Assembly (NCBI GenBank): GCA_022769825.1 | Contig: JALEJI010000075.1 | Location: 26,607-90,606, forward strand | Source: Prevotella sp. | GTDB taxonomy: Bacteria; Bacteroidota; Bacteroidia; Bacteroidales; Bacteroidaceae | DNA length: 64,000 nt | Reading direction: 5' to 3' | Part shown: one piece after another, positions 59,737-64,000 of the stretch | How positions within the stretch are numbered: the first letter of the stretch is position 1 | Layout of the letters: each line of letters begins with the position of its first letter | Position numbers and translations under genes: made by a program | The notes under the pieces: model-generated | What the model was told of the DNA's origin: nothing | What the model saw: the letters and a program-made list of their open reading frames with translations, nothing else | Database searches by the model: none

Positions 59737-60030
59737 CCGACCTCTCACACCATCGTACATCGGTTCCGCATACGGCGGTTCCTATTTTGGGTGACATTCG
59801 AGATATTCACCCAATATTTTCCTTGTTGACTTTGAGATATAGAGTGTTCTCTATAAATCGGGTTATGCTATCTCATCCACGGTTAAATGCCTTGTATGAA
59901 GTTTCTGTTCGTTAGGTCAGATGTTTGCCGCCAGCTTCCTTCAGATTTCACCTTGCGATGAACACCCTTGCCTTTGGCTATGTAATTCCCGCTATTAGGG
60001 CTTACTCGGGATTTCCACCCGTTAGACAAT
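59737..60030 (-). mobile_element. Group II intron remnant without reverse transcriptase
   Basis: On the minus strand, 59742-59782 reads as a domain V-like hairpin (GAACCGCCGTATGCGGAACC and then GATGTACGATGGTGTGAGAG), followed by GTCGG. Upstream of it in the same orientation (59876-60030) lie stretches typical of bacterial group II intron domain I: GGGTGGAAATCCCGAGTAAG, GGCAAGGGTGTTCATCGC, AAGGTGAAATCTGAAGGAAG, CTGACCTAACGAACAGAAAC, TTCATACAAGGCATT. The intron-encoded protein is missing and the two RNA parts lie about 95 bases apart. The helix has a C-A mismatch where ACGGTGG would pair, so it is probably dead. The 846-base gap 59596-60441 has no credible gene. Confidence 0.7.
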
Positions 60031-60284
60031 GCTCATGCCGAGCGTACAGAAATTGGGTAGGGTAAATGTTATACGTGTAAACCCAAAACGGTACAAGAAA
60101 AGTGAAGCATTCAGGTATCGATAGTTCTGCATAGGTATACAGGACAGTATATCATAGCTATACTCCCGGTAAGCCATTGCTTCGCCTGATATTACCACCA
60201 TGAATAATCTGCGGAATAATCTTCTATTTGTGGCTAATGTAACTTTTTTATAATCATTCCACAATTGCTTTTAAAATTTTATTG

Positions 60285-60292
60285 TAATTTTG
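60285..60292 (+). promoter_or_regulatory. Possible promoter (-7) of the AraC gene
   Basis: TAATTTTG with a TTG 17 bases upstream; 149 bases before the start codon. Spacing is shorter than the usual 19-21, so this is tentative. Confidence 0.4.
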
Positions 60293-60441
60293 CAAGCATA
60301 ATAACTTATATAACCACACATGCCGTGGAGTGCCGAGTAGTTTCTAACTTATTGTATAATAGTGTATAGCAAAGAAAAACATCACAGGAGTTTGTTATTA
60401 CACTTTGAAGAGAAGAAAGTAAACATAAGATAAGAAAAAGT

Positions 60442-61572
60442 ATGGACTCATTATTTCTTTTTCAGTTTGCATGTTTCATATTCATGCTGATTAATGCCTT
60501 CATCATAGCACTCTCTCATCTGCATGTAAGATGGGGTAACAAGCGGTATGAATGCTCACGATGGATGATTTTTACTGCAATGACAGGACTGGCGATACAA
60601 TATTTGATACAGATGTCTTTCGGATTCCGTGCTGCGGACGATAGTCTGGGGGCGGTCATCAACATCCTCATCTATACTCCCTGCATCTCGCTCATCTCCA
60701 TAAGTATCTGCAACATAGAAGCCATCCGTGACAACCTCAAGAATATGATTATGGTGTGCAGTGGCATTTATGCAGCCATCATTGTGGTATTTTGCTTGGG
60801 GACAAGTATCCATCACAGCCTGTATATCAGAGAAGGGCTTTATCTGATGTTGGGGCTCTTCTGCATAAGTGTTTTCTATTGCATATACATGATTATGCAG
60901 GAGATGAACAGGCGTAAAAATATACTGGAGACAATGGCTGCAACGGATATGTTGCCTTACGTAAGGCATTCGCATGCAAGTATAACCATTCTATGGCTCG
61001 CAATTCTCGCTATGCCTGTTGCCATATTTTCCACTACCTTATTATATATAGTAGGTCCCGTCGTATTGCTTGCCTTGTTGTTCTTCAATCTTACGTTTGT
61101 AGCCCTCGGCAACAATTATATTCCTACAGAAGAACTCTTGGACAAAGAAGAGGAAAACCAACGGGACTGCAGGAAAAGCCCAGCAAGGCAACTGTCTGAA
61201 GAGCGCATTAAGTTTATCCGGAACAGTCTTGACCAATGGTGTGCGGATTCAGGATACAAGGACAGTACTGTCAATATGCTGACCCTCTCCCGTAATCTCT
61301 GTATCTCCAAGGATGAGCTATCTGTATTCTTCGAACAATGTATGAAATCAACATTCAGAATATGGCTCAGCGACATACGTTTCAATGCAGCAAAGAAGAT
61401 GATGATGGAATATCCGGACTATAGCAATGACATCATTTCTGCCGAGTGCGGCTTCTCCGCCCGAACTTATCTGTACCGGATTTTCAAGTCAAAGGAAGGT
61501 TGCACTCCCACCGAATGGAGAGACGAACAGACCGCAAACGCAGCCCGAAACAACAAAGAAAAGCAAGACTGA
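60442..61572 (+). CDS. Membrane-anchored AraC-family transcriptional regulator
   Basis: A 376-residue protein. The first 230 residues hold about seven predicted membrane helices (LFQFACFIFMLINAFIIALSHL; WMIFTAMTGLAIQYLIQMSFG; VINILIYTPCISLISISIC; MIMVCSGIYAAIIVVFCLG; GLYLMLGLFCISVFYCIYMIM; SITILWLAILAMPVAIFSTTL; IVGPVVLLALLFFNLTFVAL). A cytoplasmic C-terminal AraC DNA-binding domain follows (VNMLTLSRNLCISKDELSVFFEQCMKSTFRIWLSDIRFNAAKKMM; DIISAECGFSARTYLYRIFKSKEGCTPTEWR). The DNA-binding part would act while tethered to the inner membrane. Its base composition is more AT-rich than the housekeeping genes, and group II intron fragments flank it. The ligand and target genes are unknown. Confidence 0.85.
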   Translation: MDSLFLFQFACFIFMLINAFIIALSHLHVRWGNKRYECSRWMIFTAMTGLAIQYLIQMSFGFRAADDSLGAVINILIYTPCISLISISICNIEAIRDNLKNMIMVCSGIYAAIIVVFCLGTSIHHSLYIREGLYLMLGLFCISVFYCIYMIMQEMNRRKNILETMAATDMLPYVRHSHASITILWLAILAMPVAIFSTTLLYIVGPVVLLALLFFNLTFVALGNNYIPTEELLDKEEENQRDCRKSPARQLSEERIKFIRNSLDQWCADSGYKDSTVNMLTLSRNLCISKDELSVFFEQCMKSTFRIWLSDIRFNAAKKMMMEYPDYSNDIISAECGFSARTYLYRIFKSKEGCTPTEWRDEQTANAARNNKEKQD

Positions 61573-61627
61573 TTTTTTTAATAAATACAAGAAACACACA
61601 AAACAAAAAGGAACAAATCGCCATAAT

Positions 61628-61657
61628 GGGTGTCTACTTTCCACGAAGTAGACACCT
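61628..61657 (+). terminator. Hairpin after the AraC gene
   Basis: GGTGTCTACTT pairs perfectly with AAGTAGACACC around a 6-base loop, 56 bases after the stop; an A-rich, not T-rich, stretch follows, so terminator strength is uncertain. Confidence 0.5.
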
Positions 61658-61795
61658 AAAACATAGGAAACAGACCTCCTCGGATAAGGGCATTATTTTT
61701 TCATCTTATACCCACTTCATTTTTTCGCAAGCTCAAGGAAACTCCACCGACCATTCCGAATAGCTATAGGGCTTTGGTTTGTTCTGCAACCTTAC

Positions 61796-61851
61796 CCACG
61801 GTCATATGCCTTGTATGAAGTTCCTGTTCGTTAGGTCAGATGTTTGCCGCG
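61796..61851 (-). mobile_element. Second group II intron domain I fragment
   Basis: This 56-bp stretch matches 59876-59931 with only a few differences and in the same orientation (minus strand reads GCGGCAAACATCTGACCTAA, then CGAACAGGAACTTCATACAA). Nothing further of the intron is seen around it. The remaining gap 61573-61965 holds only the hairpin and the next promoter. Confidence 0.65.
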
Positions 61852-61921
61852 CCATCTTTTTCGCTTGTTTTTGGCGGTGCAAAAGACAAGCCACAAACTA
61901 GTGAACTTCTTGTATTTTTCT

Positions 61922-61929
61922 TACCTTTG
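61922..61929 (+). promoter_or_regulatory. Promoter (-7) of the acyltransferase gene
   Basis: TACCTTTG fits TAnnTTTG, 36 bases before the ATG. No well-placed -33. Confidence 0.55.
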
Positions 61930-61965
61930 CATTCTATATCAATCTAGCAAAAACACAAACAAAAC

Positions 61966-63075
61966 ATGGAAAAGAAACAAATAGTTTTTATTGAGTACAT
62001 CCGCGTCGTGGCCTGTTTTCTGGTCATGCTTGTTCATGCCAGCGAAAATTTCTATGGTGCAGACAGCTCAGGATTGGCCGGCAATATGTCAATGCTGGCC
62101 AACGAAAGCAACCGCTTCTGGGTCTCGTTCTATGACGGAGCGTTAAGCCGCATCTGCGTGCCTCTGTTCATGGTGGTGAGTGCTTTCCTTCTTGTGCCAA
62201 TGAAGGAGGGCATGACGATGCACTCATTCTATAAACGGCGATTCATGCGCATCCTGCCACCATTTATAGTCTTTCAGCTCCTTTACACTTTCATCCCCGC
62301 CATGCTCGGCCAATGGACGTGGAACGAAGCTTTAGACGGTCTTTGGATGTTGCCGTTCAATTTCTCACCAATGGCCGGACACCTGTGGTTTATGTATCCG
62401 CTCATCTCGCTCTACCTCATCATCCCTGTCGTCTCGCCCTGGCTGGAAAAATCAACGGCCAAAGAGGAACTCACATTCATCGGCATTTTCATTCTCTCAA
62501 CCTTCATTCCATGGCTTCACAGATTTGTCACCCGTGAGCTTTGGGGCGAATGTTTCTGGAATGGGTTTACAATGCTCTGGTACTGCTCAGGCTACCTGGG
62601 CTATCTGGTGCTGGCACATTACATCAGAAAGCACATCACCTGGAATCGGGGCAAGAGAATGAGAATCGGCTTGACCTGCCTTTTCATAGGTGGTGCCTTT
62701 ACAGGTTGGTCATTCTGGTGGAAGGGTGTTCCCGGTCAGATCATAGAGACACCTCTGCTTGAATGGTCGTGGGAATTCTGTACGCCCAACGTGCTGCTGG
62801 CCACCTTTGGTGCCTTCCTGCTGTTCACATGTATTGAGCAGAAAGAAGCCCCCAGATGGATTACAGACATTTCCCGCCTCTCGTTCAGCATGTATCTGAT
62901 GCACCTGTTCTTCCTGGCCCCTATTGCCGGTTTCTTCGTGAACGGCAACCAGGCAGAGCCGCTCATACCTGTTTGGGCAGCTATCCCCTGCATAGCTCTG
63001 CTTTCCTTTATGTGCTGTGTGATTACCAGCAAGCTGCTGTCATTTTTACCTGGGCACAAGTATTTTGGCATATAA
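61966..63075 (+). CDS. Acyltransferase-3 family membrane protein (OafA-like)
   Basis: A 369-residue protein with about ten predicted membrane helices and the acyltransferase-3 opening IVFIEYIRVVACFLVMLVHASENF, where the His in LVHA matches the catalytic His region. Other family segments: RICVPLFMVVSAFLLVP, FYKRRFMRILPPFIVFQLLYTF (the RRxxRI/LP motif), GHLWFMYPLISLYLIIPVVSPWL and ISRLSFSMYLMHLFFLAPIAGFF. Such enzymes move acetyl or other acyl groups onto sugars of surface polysaccharides or lipids. No polysaccharide genes are next to it, so its target is unknown. A 21-bp inverted repeat follows the gene. Confidence 0.9.
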   Translation: MEKKQIVFIEYIRVVACFLVMLVHASENFYGADSSGLAGNMSMLANESNRFWVSFYDGALSRICVPLFMVVSAFLLVPMKEGMTMHSFYKRRFMRILPPFIVFQLLYTFIPAMLGQWTWNEALDGLWMLPFNFSPMAGHLWFMYPLISLYLIIPVVSPWLEKSTAKEELTFIGIFILSTFIPWLHRFVTRELWGECFWNGFTMLWYCSGYLGYLVLAHYIRKHITWNRGKRMRIGLTCLFIGGAFTGWSFWWKGVPGQIIETPLLEWSWEFCTPNVLLATFGAFLLFTCIEQKEAPRWITDISRLSFSMYLMHLFFLAPIAGFFVNGNQAEPLIPVWAAIPCIALLSFMCCVITSKLLSFLPGHKYFGI

Positions 63076-63088
63076 AGCATATAAGCAA

Positions 63089-63152
63089 GTGTTCAAAATT
63101 AATCGCATATTTGAATCTTATAAGAAGATGTTATGCGATTAATTTTGAACAC
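63089..63152. repeat. Perfect 21-bp inverted repeat
   Basis: The arm 63089-63109 (GTGTTCAAAATTAATCGCAT plus A) is the exact reverse complement of 63132-63152, with a 22-base AT-rich loop. It is AT-rich and lacks a T tract, so it is not a classical terminator. The 313-base gap 63076-63388 has no gene. Confidence 0.85.
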
Positions 63153-63335
63153 CTACTTATTAATATTGCAAAGATAAATGATTGTTTCTAAAAAGCGCAA
63201 CAAAACGGAAGATATTTTTTGTTCTACGCTAAATTTAACGTTTCAACATATGAGAAAGCCTTGACACAGCAAGCAAAAAAGAGAATTGATTCATTTAATT
63301 TTCTTTCAGACACCCACTTGTCTAAAAAAATTTTG

Positions 63336-63343
63336 TATATTTG
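63336..63343 (+). promoter_or_regulatory. Promoter (-7) of the secreted-protein gene
   Basis: TATATTTG fits TAnnTTTG, 45 bases before the ATG; a TTG lies 15 bases upstream, closer than usual. Confidence 0.5.
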
Positions 63344-63388
63344 CAATCTATTAATCAACAAAAACAACGTATAACCAACGAGAAACCT

Positions 63389-64000
63389 ATGGACGTTAAA
63401 CAATTTTTTCTACTATCAACTCTGTGCTTGACAATGGGTGCCACACAGGCTCCTGCACAAGGATTCCTGAACAAGTTGAAGAATAAAGGTGCAAAACTTA
63501 TAAAACAGGCGATGCCAGATCCCGTGAAAGACGTGGTGAAAACGGTTGAGGATACCGAAGGTGCTGCTTCGAGAATCCGAACCCGTGTGGAAAACAAGGT
63601 GCGAAACAGAACGGGCGGCGAAAGCATGCAACGCAGAAGAACGCAAGCTGGCAGCGGCGGCGTGACGCTAAGCCCTAAAAAGAAAGAAATAACGATAAAG
63701 CTTTGCCGTGGTCTTGGACCGTCGACATGGTACGGCCGCAACAACGCGCGTTCGCCACTGCCTCCTGTCTGCTCTAAGCAAGACAGCTGGTACGAGTCGC
63801 TCTCCTTCATCAACGACATGGACAACGCCAGCCTCGTGGCTGAAGCAAACATGTTAGACAACCTTGTGACGAAACATACGTCAAAAGTTTGCTCACCCGT
63901 GGTTTTTCGTCGCGAGGAAAACTCAATAGAGAGGGGAGCACGCATAAGTGCGCTTAACAACGCCGTGAGATACCTCAACGGCAGCACGGACGAGATGCCA
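63389..64000 (+). CDS. Secreted protein of unknown function, cut by the window end
   Basis: An open frame of 204 codons from ATG at 63389 reaches the last base without a stop, so the C-terminus is missing. The N-terminus is a signal peptide (DVKQFFLLSTLCLTMGATQA ending APAQG). Then comes a basic helical region (FLNKLKNKGAKLIKQAMPD), an Arg/Gly-rich stretch (SMQRRRTQAGSGGVTLSP), and ITIKLCRGLGPSTWYGRNNA and SWYESLSFINDMDNASLVAEANML. I do not recognise the family. The frame is preferred to an antisense ORF over the same bases because it has a signal peptide and an upstream -7 element. Confidence 0.75.
   Translation, partial: MDVKQFFLLSTLCLTMGATQAPAQGFLNKLKNKGAKLIKQAMPDPVKDVVKTVEDTEGAASRIRTRVENKVRNRTGGESMQRRRTQAGSGGVTLSPKKKEITIKLCRGLGPSTWYGRNNARSPLPPVCSKQDSWYESLSFINDMDNASLVAEANMLDNLVTKHTSKVCSPVVFRREENSIERGARISALNNAVRYLNGSTDEMP

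Noticed and set aside
60022..60264. 80-residue minus-strand ORF beside the intron remnant
   Set aside because: It partly overlaps intron RNA sequence, has no family features and no promoter; likely chance.
63355..63987. 210-residue minus-strand ORF at the right edge
   Set aside because: The plus-strand frame has a signal peptide, a promoter-like element and runs off the window; the minus ORF has no recognisable features.

Overview
The window comes from a Bacteroidota chromosome, most likely a Prevotellaceae (Prevotella/Segatella-type) anaerobe. The evidence is SusC/SusD glycan-uptake genes, a NigD-like lipoprotein, S46 and S41 peptidases, a single-cytochrome fumarate reductase, and promoters that fit the Bacteroidota form (TTG, about 20 bases, TAnnTTTG) instead of the sigma-70 form. 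Genus assignment is inference.

Layout. 1-591 is the end of one SusD gene. 861-10822 (minus) is a polysaccharide utilisation locus in the order SusC, SusD, surface glycan-binding lipoprotein, GH16 endoglucanase, GH3 beta-glucosidase. This is the gene content expected for beta-1,3-glucan (laminarin-type) use; no regulator is encoded beside it. 11664-22719 (minus) is mainly housekeeping: S41 protease, topoisomerase IV subunit B, an acetyltransferase-like protein, then topA-aroK-speA-argB-ECF sigma in one tight run. 22956-27511 holds a Nudix enzyme, a TlpA-like lipoprotein without catalytic cysteines and a probable single-chain restriction-modification enzyme. 27767-34939 has pnp, rubrerythrin, dus, tRNA-Asn and a second S41 protease. 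35736-44478 (minus) has a dipeptidyl-peptidase/flippase/SpmAB run, and a NigD / ECF sigma / anti-sigma-barrel cassette downstream of a LOG-family gene. 44590-51528 has a DEAD-box helicase, a TlpA protein and the fumarate reductase operon. 52385-59595 (plus) runs mnmG-apt-uvrC-dtd-mazG-like-deoC. 59596-64000 is accessory DNA: two group II intron fragments around a membrane-anchored AraC regulator, an acyltransferase, and a secreted protein cut by the window edge.

Two non-coding systems stand out. First, three copies of a compact 387-398 bp element (11177-11563, 35085-35482, 51788-52174) share the same architecture: a 15-bp direct repeat at each end, a long hairpin near one end, an array of 22-bp GC-rich repeats, and a 36-bp nearly invariant block at the other end. 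Copy 1 is inverted relative to copies 2 and 3. I know no named family that matches. Second, two parS-type ParB sites (54835-54850 perfect palindrome; 55438-55453) flank apt, which suggests a chromosome-segregation centromere region next to mnmG.

Long ORFs antisense to the genes listed were treated as shadows. All calls are from reading sequence; no database search was run.
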